From Hybos culiciformis (Eukaryota > Arthropoda > Insecta > Diptera > Hybotidae), in contig OZ023274.1 of NCBI GenBank assembly GCA_964007475.1, positions 23,518,043 through 23,582,042 of the forward strand: DNA of 64,000 nt. Reading direction: 5' to 3'. Position 1 is the first letter of the stretch. Every line of letters begins with the position of its first letter. Below the pieces are notes generated by a model. That model saw only the letters and a program-made list of their open reading frames with translations, ran no database searches and was not told the DNA's origin. The translations under genes and the position numbers were made by a program. Below, in pieces: positions 37,753 through 48,775 of the stretch.

Positions 37753-38096
37753 GGGATCCGGAGAATTCACCGTAAATTATTCACCGTATAGCAATTCACC
37801 GTATTGTGCATATGCGCCTCAAGAAAAAAAAATATGGCCTAGGCGGTTCGGCGGAGGCGGCAGCCGTTCTCCGTTCCCCGAAACGCTTTAACCACATAAA
37901 ATAGGTCAAATCATACTCATGCGGTGAATTGCTCGTACGGTGAATTGCTCATACGGTGAATTGCTCGTACGGTAATTTGCTCATACGTCGAATTGTTCAT
38001 ACGGTGAATTGCTATACGGTGAATTGTAATACGGTGAATTGTAATACGGTGTATTGTAATACGGTGAATTTTAATACGGTGAATTGTCTGCAAATC
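37753..38096. mobile_element. Foldback MULE-like element, second CAATTCACCGTAT copy
   Basis: A 344-bp element with an exact 9-bp target duplication CTCTTTAAC (37744-37752 and 38097-38105). The left arm has three ATTCACCGTA units, the right arm about ten inverted units (ACGGTGAATTG with spacers GCTCGT, GCTCAT and TAAT). The core (37830-37880) is strikingly GC-rich for this window (CGGCGGAGGCGGCAGCCG). Arms are unequal, as expected if tandem units expand and contract. The plus frame 37956-38159 is an array artefact. Confidence 0.9.
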
Positions 38097-38105
38097 CTCT
38101 TTAAC

Positions 38106-40153
38106 AGATATTGTGTTCCACTTTCAGAACATATGATTATTCGAACTTTTTTTAATTGATTGAATACCTAGAACATGTCAGTGGCGTCCAGATTATCACC
38201 TTAGGTTTGAAATAATTTAGCTTTCCTAAGTTGGGTGCAAGTTAGATTGTGTATATCTACAGTCTATTTTTCTAACTCTTTCTCGCTTTATCTAGCTCGA
38301 TGTCTTCTCAATTTTAAGATACTTATATCTTAACAATCAATCATATTTTCACTTTATTATTTTTTTTAAGATGTAGCGATCAACAAAATATCGAGAAAAA
38401 AAAAACAATATACATTTATAAACAAAATTGATATTATTTTTGTTTCTTTTGAATTTTTTTGTTATTTTTTTGACATATGTTTGCATATGTACAATCGACA
38501 TAATAAAATGATCGTTAAATAACAAAAAAAGAAAAAACAAAATTAATAACATGCTTCTTATTTAAAGATTTATTGATTTAATGGTCAAGTTGGTAAACCA
38601 GTTCTGTTTTTCTCTTTCAATTTGTTTAACAGTATCTTTTTTTTTGTTATTTTTAGATTAAACAAAAATTTTTGTTAATAAAAAGATATGTATATATTTT
38701 ATATATGAATTTTTTTTTTTATTTGAATTAATTTAATTTTTTTTCTTATTCATTTCATTTTAAATTTTTTTTGATTATTTCTTTTGCTACCTATAATCGG
38801 TTTTTTTTTTTTTTTTTGCCACATAACTTCTTCTTTGTGTCCCTAACAAATTTTGCCGACAAAATGATATGAAAATGAAAACACAGGAAAAAAAAAAGAA
38901 GACGATGAAAATGTAAAATAAAAAAAAAAATTTTATTTAAAAGTTTTTTAAACATTTCAGGCAGATGCAATTAGTCACTATTAGCGTTCTTTAATATCAT
39001 TTTGATTTCATGACTTTTAATGTCTTTGCATTTGACTCACAGAAAATAAAAATAATTTTTTTTTTATTAATTTTTGCTTCTCTCATTTTTTTTTTTTTTA
39101 AATACCTATCTCTTTTGGAATTTATGTTGGAAATTTATACTGGAAAAAAAAGTTATAGTATGTATGAAAAAAAAAGTATTGGCTATTTTTATGAAATGTA
39201 AACATTTTTCAAAGCATAAAATATATGTTAAGCATAAATATAATTTCTGACATAAATATGTTGTGTATATTTCTTATTCACCTGCAGAAAAATTAAAGTT
39301 TTAATATAATATTAGATTTTTATGTTAAAAACGGTCCAGGAGTAAGAATGATGTAAACCATATCGGTCACTTTGAAGATTTTTTTTTGTTAATTTTATTT
39401 TAATATAAATTTTAATTTATCGGCTAAATTTTATGAGTATCTATATTTTGTCAAATTAGATTTATCCAGGCTGCAAAAAATTTTCAGATTTTTGAAGATT
39501 CTTGTAACTTTAATATTTATTAGAATCACCAGAATCAAATAATTTATTATTAGCAGTGCACAACTTGTTTAGATATCCTTGTCCGCTTTTTAGTCAATTT
39601 TATATCTTTTCAAAACCGCTAGAACTAGTTTAGTATTCTATATATCGGAGAAATTGGTTCTGAAATTTCGAAAGATATAGTTATAGTACTTTTGAACCAA
39701 TATTTTTGTCGAATATAAAGAATGTTTTTATACATTTATCTTTTGTGAGTAGATGAAGTTTTTTATATCCCCGTAATAATGGTTTGAAATTTATTATCAA
39801 ATTTTAATTGAATAAGCATTAAATTTTATGAATATAAATGTTTAATGTTATTATCGTTTAAAGGACATTTTGATAAAATTATAAAATATCAGCCATAATG
39901 GTAGGGGTATATATTAGCATTATTCTATGATGTGCTCAATCGTATGGTTTCGTTTTCGATATCGGGTTGTAATTTTTTTTCATATAAAAAAGATTATAAC
40001 TTACGATAGATAAAATTAGAACTGAATTCAGCTGAAAAAATTTCTTATTCATAAACTTTTGTTGGAAAACATTAGAAAACTAAGAACCCAAGAATTTGAG
40101 ACTAGTCGATTTATAATTTGGTACGTAATATGACGCATAATAAGCTTTAATAT
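38106..40153. other. Gene-free AT-rich DNA
   Basis: At 38178 the words CAGTGGCGTCCAGATTATC resemble a hAT end but no partner end is visible. The rest is A/T-rich with poly-T runs. Frames at 38349-38552 and 39010-39201 are low-complexity. Confidence 0.65.
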
Positions 40154-40155
40154 TA

Positions 40156-40543
40156 CACACAAAAAAAATTTGCTCGTATTCGTTATTTTGCTAATTCGTT
40201 ATTTTGGTCGTTGAAAAAAGAACGTTGTTCGTTAAAAAAGTTCGTTGTACCCCAAAACCAAAAACCTTTCAAATTCTTCAGCAAAAACACCGCAAATACG
40301 AAAAAAAAATTTACTAGACTAAATTTTTTTTTTTATTTCTTTATTTATTTTTTTACTTTTTTTTTATTATTTTTTTTATTAATTTTTTTTTTTCATTTTT
40401 TTTTATTTTTATTTTATTTTTTTTTATTTTTTTTAAATTTTTTTTTTCTTTTTTTTAATTTTTTTTTTATTTATTAATTTTTTTTATTTATTGTCATTAA
40501 CGAAATTTTGGCCGTAATGAGTACGAGCAAATTTTTTTCTGTG
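40156..40543. mobile_element. TA-flanked MITE with poly-T-rich core
   Basis: The left end CACACAAAAAAAATTTGCTC (then GTATTCGTTA) and the right end, on the other strand, CACAGAAAAAAATTTGCTCG (then TACTCATTA) form inverted ends of about 28 bp. TA borders both sides. Just inside the left end, ATTCGTTATTTTG recurs. The core 40322-40490 is almost pure T with scattered A and C, so the plus frame 40211-40477 reads mostly phenylalanine and is not a gene. Confidence 0.75.
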
Positions 40544-40545
40544 TA

Positions 40546-42160
40546 GACTTGTATGTCAATATCAGAGAAATTGAAAAATACAAAAACTAACCATATCATT
40601 ACAGATAATCAATTCTACTACGCAATTAACTATTATTAATTTGCATTAAATTTTCAATTTTATGCACATATAACATGATTGCATTATGACCGTATAAAAT
40701 ACTAAAATAAAATTTAAGTAATTTTGCTATATGCATTTTTGTGATTACAAGAAGATTTTCTTTTCATTTTAAATTTTTTTCTGTTGCCTTTTATTTTTTA
40801 ATACATTTGTAAGATATTTTAAAAAATTAAATAAGAAAAGTATTCGAAAAGGGACGTCAATTTTATAGCTTAGAAATCAATTTTATTATATTTTTGTTTG
40901 ATAAAAAGCGCTCTTGGTGAACATAACAACAAATGAATTCTTTTTTTTTTATTATTATTTGTTTTTATTTAATATGAAAGAAAATTGTTTTTTAATTTGA
41001 ATTTAATTTTATGTCAATGTAATAAGATCAAAAATCGGCAAAAAGAATAATATTGTTGTAATAATAAGTTAGTTACAAAGATGATGCGATGAAATCTCTG
41101 GCTGAGGTAATCGTAACACTTTCGTAAATAATTATTAAATATCTAGTTCATACTTAAAACTATGTTTTGGATACATGAATATGACTAACCCGTATATAGT
41201 TTGCCACTAATATTCATTCGTTAATCAAATAATTATCATATTATCTAGCTGTGTATTTTAAAAATTTTATCCCTAAGAAGTTCATAGTATAAACGAGACG
41301 ATGAATATGTTAATTGAAAAGTATTTTATTTATTTAACTCACATCTCAAATATAAGGATATAACAAATAAATTTAACAATTTCAATGGGATAAATAAATG
41401 TCAAGGAAAAATAAAAATTTAAAATAATATTAAAATCTTAGATTAAATGAACCCACAAATCATGATATGATGCTATTTTTCTTCAAAATGAAATTAAAAT
41501 ACATGCTTTTTTGTCACAAGGATTTAAATTGATTGAAAAAAATTTTTTTGTCTCAAATACCTAACATATACTAAAAAGTTTCATTGCAGGACACATAAAG
41601 TTTTGCATTGCAGAATAATATGTATAATATGTATAATATGTATATAAGCTGTAAGTGTATAATATGTTTTCTTTCCAAGTTCAAATGAAAAGAATTGTTA
41701 GAATAATTTTGTTCTTGAGGGCAGATTATTTTGTTAGAATTTTAAACCATTTAAATCCAAGAAATTTTCTAATTTTCCAAACTAATTAAGTAAACAAAAA
41801 CTAAATGTGTTAATCTGACGTGGTATATTCTTAAAGCCAACATAATTTTTTTCTTCGAACAATAAATTTTCAGACAAAAATAAGGAATAAAAGCTTTCAA
41901 CAATTATAAACATTATAATAATTATTGTGAGTAGAGTTGTGGAATAAATATTTTGATAAGAGCTACATATAAAGTTAAAATTTACCTTTATTGCAATTTA
42001 TTGTTGATAGTGTTGTATAAGACTTTTTATAATTATGGTAATTGAATTCGATGCTTATTTCGTTTCTTTAGAAACCATTTTACTTTTACAAATTATTGAC
42101 ATAAATTTTAAATTAGAGTATGGATGGAGATGATTGATTTCGCGTTAAGCTGGGTCTGGG
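40546..42160. other. Gene-free AT-rich DNA
   Basis: Nothing recognisable apart from a short ATAATATGT microsatellite at about 41620-41640. Confidence 0.7.
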
Positions 42161-42165
42161 GTTCT

Positions 42166-43003
42166 ACCTCGAAAAAAAAACCTCGAAACAAAAAACCTCG
42201 AAAAAAAAACCTCGAAAAAAAAAACCTCGAAAAAAAAAACCTCGAAAAAAAATAACCTCGAAAATAGAATCCTCGAAAATAGAAACCTCGAAAAAAAAAC
42301 CTCAAAAAAAAAACATCTTTCTTACTCGCTTATCTTTTACGATTAAACACACCTCGAAACAACTTTATATCAAAAAAAAAATTATCAATCGAATTGGAAA
42401 AGGAAACATAATGTTTTCAAAATAAAAAACCCGCCGTATCCCCCTAATTTTTGGTGCGTAACAGACCTGCTTCAGCATAATTATCCTAGGACTTAAAATA
42501 GCGTAGAAGCATGGCACCGGCGACTTAAAACTTTAGCTGGCAAGCCACACCTGGGGATATACAGACTCATAACGTTGCTCGGAAAAGAGCAGGTGATGGT
42601 TAAGTTGTTGATGCTGGATACGGGACAAAGCTCGAAAATTCGACTACAATACATTAAAAAGGAGAAACGTCTTTTACAAATTTTTGAAAAGAGAGAAGAT
42701 CGTTCTCATTTAAATTTTTTGCAAGACATTGCCTATAATATTAATCTTTAATTTCTTTTTTGTTGATTTTCCATTAAATTTGAATAAATATATAATTTTT
42801 TTTGGAACAGAAGAAATTTTTATGTTGTGCCGTTTGTAAAATAAATATTGAAATAATAAAATTGATTTTTTTACATAACTCTAGCTTAAAAACTTCAGTT
42901 TTACGGCTCCCGGCTTTTCGAAGTTTTTTTTTGAGTTTTTTTTATTTCCTTCGACGTTTTTTTTTTCGAGGTTTTTTTTTCGAGGTTTTTTTTTCGAGGT
43001 TTG
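42166..43003. mobile_element. Foldback-type MULE remnant, CCTCGAAAAAA arms
   Basis: The left arm (42166-42312) is about ten tandem units of CCTCGAAAAAAAA, 13-17 bp each. The right arm (about 42917-43003) holds a few of the same units inverted (TTTTTTTTTCGAGG). Between them lies a decayed Mutator-type transposase C-terminus (42391-42751). Inverted tandem-repeat ends around MULE coding sequence match Foldback/NOF-type organisation. No 9-bp target duplication could be found, so the ends may be eroded. Frames 42108-42305 (minus) and 42802-43008 (plus) are translations of the arms. Confidence 0.75.
42391..42751 (+). pseudogene. MULE transposase C-terminal remnant (FLYWCH/MULE family)
   Basis: One frame runs to a natural-looking TAA at 42749. 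It reads PPYPPNFWCVTDLLQHNYPR, a TAA at 42494-42496, then NSVEAWHRRLKTL, then HLGIYRLI, KEQVMVKLL and LNFLQDIAYNINL. The blocks PP-FPP-W, RTNNSVEAWHRR and the final L--IA-NI-L are diagnostic of the C-terminus of insect Mutator-like transposases with a FLYWCH zinc finger. Upstream of about 42391 the catalytic MULE domain is absent. The in-frame stop and missing N-terminus make it a pseudogene. Confidence 0.85.
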
Positions 43004-43523
43004 TTTGAACTGTTTGACATTGTATTTGAGTTACATTCTAATAACATCAAATGTGAATTTAAAAACGATCAATTATTTATTATTAAAATCCAGATCGGAT
43101 TCTTCGGTCTCGACAACGTAAGATCACTACACGGAGAGAAATCCAATCAGATATTATGATATTATGACGATTGTACATATGCGTAAAGCAGTCAGAGAAC
43201 TCAGCTCTTAATAACTAATCATAAACCGTAAATATTAATCATAAACAATGACTAAGGGTAAAAACAATCACTATGACTGCAAAATCATAAATCCTGCAAC
43301 CCAATAATATCGATTTCATTTCTTACGTCTTAAAAGCGAGTAATGGCTGCTATTTTACATAAGAAAATAAAATTTAAGTTTTTTTTATTAATTTTTTTTA
43401 TTTAATTTTTTTTTATTTAATTTTCATTTATTTAATTTTTTTTTATTTTATTTTAATATTTTTTTAATTTATTAAATTTTATTTATTATATTTTTATTAA
43501 ATTTACAATTTTATTTCTTATGT

Positions 43524-43592
43524 CTTCTTCCGGATTCGAACCTGGGTCTTTAGCATTGCAATCCGCCAACACTACCACTCAGCTACGGTATT
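43524..43592 (-). repeat. tRNA-Cys-like sequence in left arm
   Basis: On the minus strand: TAGCTGAGTGGTAGTG (good A box), GGATTGCAATGC with GCA at the anticodon position, and the perfect B box GGTTCGAATCC (43532-43542). The acceptor ends do not pair, so this is a tRNA-derived repeat. It matches 18997-19066. Confidence 0.7.
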
Positions 43593-43644
43593 GAAATTTA
43601 AAATGTACATAAAATAGAAAATATAAATTTGGTATACACATTTT

Positions 43645-43700
43645 CTGTGTGGTGTGTTGGCTATTTGTAATGTTAACGACGCAGGTTCGAATCCCGAAGA
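43645..43700 (+). repeat. tRNA-like sequence in right arm
   Basis: The plus strand has GTGGTGTGTTGGCTATTTGT, then GTTAACGACGCA and the perfect B box GGTTCGAATCC at 43684-43694, followed by CGAAGAAAG. It is the inverted, more diverged partner of 43524-43592. Confidence 0.6.
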
Positions 43701-44717
43701 AAGCAAAAAAATTTTGGTTTTTTATTTTTTTTTAGCGACATTACAGAAAATTTCAACTATGTACTATTATTTTAGTAATTAAAGTAAATAATCTGAATTT
43801 TATTCACCGAAAATAAAATAAAAAGTGAAAAAAAAATGTTTTTGTATTAATCATAACTTATGACTAGCATGATTAAGCATCATAACTTATGATTTCAGGT
43901 AAATCATAAGATAATCACGATGTATAACGTAGTAATTATATGCAAAGATTATTCATCTTGCGCGAAGATTTTTAATCATAGGGCTATTTTTTCGTTATGA
44001 TTAGGAGTCTATGACTGATATAATCATATTGAATGAAAAGGCATTTCTCTGCGTGTAAGATCGGTGTTTAATTAAGAAAAATTTCCCATAAAATATAAAT
44101 AAAAAAATTTCGCACAACATTTTTACTAATCAAAAATATTTCCATTACATTTTTTTCAAAACAAATTCCAATTCTGTTCATATTTTCCAAACTGTAAGAG
44201 TGTTGTTTTTATTTTTTAACTCTTAAAGTTTTTAAGTGTTGTATCTTAAAAGGGTCACATTAATTAAATTAATAAATCAAAATGTTATCATATCATTTTT
44301 AGGCAGTTGGAAAATGTTTTCTCAGTAGGAAGTCTATATATACATAATCTACATTTTATATATTTTTTTTTTTTTATAATTTTAACATTCACAGTATGCA
44401 TTACATTTTTGTGTGTGGTCAACAGAAAAACATAAAATTAAAAGAAAAAAAAATGGGAAAAACTGAATAATATTAAATACAAAACAACAGAAAAATATTC
44501 ATTTAACCGTACAGTTAAAAGTTATTACCTAATTTAAATATAACCGAGAAAAATTATGTTGATTAAATTTAGACTACTTTACATCAACACCATTATGTGA
44601 AAAAATAAAAAAAAAATAAAATTAATAAAATTCACATAATTTGTATAGAAGCATGCAAACATGATAGTTACAGGTCAAAAAAAAAAGCAAAATCAGGTGT
44701 CCTAATCAACATTATTC

Positions 44718-45575
44718 GTTTTTAGTGCATTAGTGTTAGAGAAGAAGAACTTTAAGCTGAGACTGCGTATGCGGCATTCCAAGCTGAAGGTATTCAAGAA
44801 GGAAGCCTTGAGGTGGATAAATAGGATGCTCCAAGTGACGTTATTGAGAAAATGAGCTTTGCCCGTAGCGAGAGACCTGGCTGTGGTGAAAATCAAGCAA
44901 CACAAACTATCAATGAAGATCGTGCAGATGAATCTTAAGCATTCCAAGATTGCCTCGAAAAATTTGACAGTACTCCTAGCTGAGGAAGATGTAGATTCAA
45001 GATCCATTCTGGTCTGAGTAGCAACAACTACCTATTGTTTTATAAAGTTGCAAATCCAGAAGACGGTAAAAAACACATAAATGTTTTTCTCTATTATAAT
45101 TTCAATTTTGTAGATGTTTAGTGGTCAAAATTGGAGCAGAGCAATGGTCGTGAGCTTTATTTAACATCCGTTTCATTCCCCGTAAAGCACATATTCCACC
45201 AAAAGGTAAGTTGAAGCCAACGGACAAAAGCTGCTTGCTCTGTGATGATGTCAATGCTCGGCACACACTGTGGGTAGTTCTGAGATAAATGAAAGGGATG
45301 AGTCACTTTTTGATTTTGTCTTAGATAATAACCTAATACAACACGGGCCGTACCCCAACCTTTACATTTCCCAGCTCAAACAGTTTTTCTGGCTGGGCAG
45401 ATGTAATTGGCATTACATCTTAGAGTAGCTCAGAAGCTTGACAACTGGAAGGTGTCTAATAAAAAGTCTTCCTCGGACCATATTTGTATAGTCTTCAGCA
45501 TCAGATTTGGAATATAAACTCTTATACCTTATAGAAATCCGAATAGAACGGATTTTTACATAATGAGCCAATCAT
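44718..45575 (+). pseudogene. Non-LTR retrotransposon endonuclease remnant
   Basis: Decayed AP-type endonuclease of a jockey/R1/I-like LINE. From 44913: MKIVQMNLKHSKIASKNL, the QxNLxxSK start of such domains. After frameshifts: GLSSNNYLLFYKVANPEDGK, ELYLTSVSFP, CDDVNARHTLW (the D-N-H core), SSEINERDESLFDFVLDNNL, and near 45440-45510 NWKVSNKKSSSDH with ICIVF, the catalytic SDH box. The QEPW glutamate segment is lost and at least three frameshifts are present. The frame upstream (44718-44912, KLRLRMRHSKLKVFKKEALR) with one TGA may be the end of ORF1. No reverse transcriptase follows, which is unusual because LINE copies normally lose their 5' end. The minus frame 44702-45007 is its shadow. Confidence 0.85.
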
Positions 45576-45579
45576 TTTA

Positions 45580-46786
45580 CTACTCTCTCTCGTCGTTTCG
45601 TATCCCCTTGTCCACAAAAAAAATTATTTTGATAGATTTTTTTGTCGATAAACGGGTGTGAAACAACGAAAGATAGGTAAAAGAATCAAATGCATTGCTC
45701 ATAGTTTATCGTTTTCAATCATTGATTTTGATTGTTTTCGTTTTCAATATAACGAAGTATCAGAACAAATTTCTATATAAATTTTTATATTTACGTTACG
45801 CACATTAGGCCGGCACTGTAAACTAAATTTAATTTTAGCTACAAAAAGGCACTTTATTAAATTTTTTATTGACTGGATAATTTTTTTAATTAATTTATAT
45901 TAGTAAAAAAAAAATGTACAATAAGTAATCGCACTAACTATTAAAATATAATATCTCATTAAAAAAAATATGGAATTGCTTTTCTTGTATTTCTGTAATT
46001 TTTTTTTTAACATCAAAAACATGCTAATTTCACCATTCTTTTAACTTTTTGGATGAAATTTTTGGAATGTTAAAAAAAAGAAACAAAATAAATTTTTTTT
46101 TCTATAATAATCAAAGAGATAAAGAAGCGCCACCAAAAAAATTGGAGAAGTCATTATAAAACGATGAATTTTCTTTTTATTCATCATTTTCATGATTATT
46201 ATTATTATTGTTATACTTATGTCTTTCAAAAAATAAAAATAAATAAAAAAAAAAAGACTTCTTCTTTTTTTTTTTAATTTAATTTTGAAAAGGTCGCAAC
46301 AACTATGTGTGCCTACCTTTTAAGTTCATCATTTCGATGATGTTATCTTTAGTGTTATTTTCTTTTATTTTTAATGGATTGTGTGTAGACACAAGCGGTC
46401 ATTTAAAAACAAAAAACAAAAAAAATAAAATTCCAAGGAATTCAATTTTCTCTTAGTTTTTTTTTTTTTTCAAATTAAACAAGTTCATAACATGATTATA
46501 AAGAATTATACATAAAAATAAAATTTATAAAAAATAATGGTAATTATTTTATGCTTATGTTTGCTAATTAAATGCTTTATGCAAAAATAATAAAAAAAAA
46601 AAAAATGTACTAAAAATAAAAATGAAGAGAAACACTGTTAATTAGATTTCTTTTTTCTTTTTTTTTTGAACAACTTTTCTTATCTTGGATTTAAAAAGAA
46701 ATGTTTTTTTCTTATGTCATAGGTTTTTTTTTTTTTTTTTTTCATTAAAATTCTTCGAGGGATAATGGAATTGTAATAATGTTGAC
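45580..46786. other. Gene-free AT-rich DNA
   Basis: At 45809-45820 the words GGCCGGCACTG look like the right end of a hAT element related to the one at 52462-53492, but no left end is visible nearby. The rest is A/T-rich; the minus frame 46041-46229 is low-complexity. Confidence 0.65.
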
Positions 46787-46794
46787 GGTAGTTT

Positions 46795-47918
46795 CATAGG
46801 CGCCCGGAGGGGGGGGCAAGGGGGGCCTTGGCCCCTCCCTGGCGTTGATGAAGAAAATAAAACTTAATCAGCGATGAGACCTAAACACTAAACTCGTACA
46901 AATTAGAAACGCGATTTTAATTTAAATAATATTAGAATGTTTGTCATTTTTCAAACGAAAAAAAAAACTTATTATCTCGCACAATAACTTTTTTATAAGA
47001 ACCCTTGCTTGCTCTTAAATTTTACTTTTTTAATGGGCTAAGAAATTTTGAGAACATTTAAATTAGAAATTTTAGATTTTAATTTTTTCAGATTTTTATG
47101 TCATGCAGTATTTAAATTGTTTTAAATAAATTATTCAATTTTTTTTTTTCAAATTTTTCGATTTTTGAGTCACGGGTAAAAATACAATAATATTTATAAA
47201 TTTTGGAATTTCTAAATGCACGGAATTCCAGATATTCCTTTTTCATATTTCGCTTAGTGAAGAGCAACACATTTATGAAAAAAGAATTCCTTTTCTGGTT
47301 ACTTTTATGATAGAGACATTGTCGAAGTAGTTCACGCGAGTTTACGAAACTACGCCACGCGACGTAAAAAAGAAAATCACCGTTCAGTTAGAAAAAAAAA
47401 TAACAGTTCAGTTACAAAAAAATAAAGCAATTGCATTTCTTAATATCTATGGTGTAGAAATATCTATGATGTATAAATATAAAAGATTATTTTTTTAACT
47501 TTTACGCCGGAGAAGTTCAATTTACGTGTTTGAGTATAATACGCCTCAAAAAGTCTCATATAATGTGTCTTTTTTATGTCGCATAAACTACGTCTAAAAT
47601 ATCTTCGTTGGTTTTGTTTTTCTTCCAATTGGCGAGGTACTGAAAGTTTTGGAACGATTCGGAAGGTATCTGGTTTTTTTTTCTTTATATATGTATTGTA
47701 TATTATTTATTTTATCCAGCAAGTGAATTCGTTTATATTAAAATGTTAATTTATGTTTGTTATTTTTTACTTTTAAAAAGAAAAGATTCATATAAGATAC
47801 ATGTAACTCAATTCTCAACACATTTTTTTTATATTCATCGTTGAAGAAAAACATGTTTATAAGCTTTTTAAAAAAATTTTCTTGCCCCCCCCTAGAAAAA
47901 ATCCTGCGGGCGCCTATG
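46795..47918. mobile_element. hAT-type element with 8-bp target duplication
   Basis: A 1124-bp element with inverted ends CATAGGCGCCCG and CGGGCGCCTATG, extended inside by opposed G-rich and C-rich tracts (GGGGGGGGCAAGG at left, CTTGCCCCCCCC at right). The exact 8-bp duplication GGTAGTTT flanks it (46787-46794 and 47919-47926). The interior is AT-rich, and I could not recognise transposase in any frame. Confidence 0.9.
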
Positions 47919-48287
47919 GGTAGTTTGTAATGTTTGTATAGAAGCAAGCTGTTGCGTCCAAAGAGGTTGTTTAAAACACTGAAAAAAACTCCGTACTGGA
48001 GAATCAGTTAAAAAAAATTAGCAGAAAAATTATAACTGAAACTGTGTTATGGCAGTATGTGCTCAAATTGTTGCAATTAAGTATATTATTAAAGTGTATA
48101 ATAACGATTAATAATTTGTGGCAAAAGTTGCTATTCCGAAATTTTTGTTTTTAATTTTTTTCCTAGCGGAAAATAAACTACAAAAAATACAAAATAAAGC
48201 CACACTGTTTCGATTTGACGTACATATACACATAACAAGGGAAATACAGAGCAGCAACTACAAGTTTAAAATTTGTAATTGTTAAAC

Positions 48288-48769
48288 TCAAGGTTGTGTA
48301 GTTGGTGTCGGAGTCGGAGTTGTGTTGTTTGTATCGGAGTTGGAGTCAGAGTCGGTTTCAGCGGCTACAAAAATACGCGACTCCGACTTGACTTCAAGAA
48401 TCTCAAGGTTGTGTAGTTAGAGTGGGAGTTGTGTTGTTTGTTAGTAGTTGGAGACATAGTCGGTTGCAGCCGCCACAAAAATACGCGGCTCCGACTTGAC
48501 TTCAAGAATAATTTTCAGCAGATATTTGAAAAATTCATTTAATTTTAAATATTTTGTATATGCACGTGCAATACCGAGAATTTTTACTCTTAGAGTTAGA
48601 GTGCCCATACACATTTATCTCCAATAGTAGAATTTATCGGTACTGCACGTAAAGTTGTGGAGTTGGAGTTTTAGTTGTGGAGTCAGAGTCGAAGTCGTAC
48701 ATGAAAAATTTTATCGGGCGGACTCGGAGTCGGAGTTGGAATTATTTTTTGACGACTCCACACCACAGG
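48288..48769. mobile_element. GGAGTC-rich element, probable hAT-type MITE
   Basis: Degenerate GGAGTCGGAGTT hexamer-type repeats occur at both ends in opposite senses (left TGTCGGAGTCGGAGTTG, right GACGACTCCACACCACAGG). The first 115 bp (48288-48402) are tandemly duplicated at 48403-48511, both copies ending CTCCGACTTGACTTCAAGAA. TTAAAC lies on both flanks (48282-48287 and 48770-48775), which may be a worn 8-bp target duplication. Confidence 0.6.
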
Positions 48770-48775
48770 TTAAAC

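Larger units (their letters stand above)
43130..44055. mobile_element. TA-flanked element with long inverted arms
   Basis: The ends CACGGAGAGAAAT (43130) and, on the other strand, CACGCAGAGAAAT (to 44055) are inverted with one mismatch and TA follows on both sides. TAAGATC also lies near both borders. Both arms are rich in AATCATAA/TTATGATT words. Further in, each arm holds a tRNA-like sequence in mirrored orientation (43524-43592 minus, 43645-43700 plus). The element therefore looks like one large diverged inverted repeat of roughly 450-bp arms. No transposase is visible. Confidence 0.65.

Noticed and set aside
38178..38200. hAT left end CAGTGGCGTCCAG
   Set aside because: No matching inverted end or 8-bp duplication was found downstream; a short word alone is not enough.
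40211..40477. 88-codon frame rich in phenylalanine
   Set aside because: It is the translation of a poly-T core inside a MITE.
43524..43592. Functional tRNA-Cys gene
   Set aside because: The acceptor stem does not pair, and a diverged inverted partner and a dispersed relative show that it is a repeat.
45809..45820. hAT right end GGCCGGCACTG
   Set aside because: No left end was found; mentioned only within the gene-free block.
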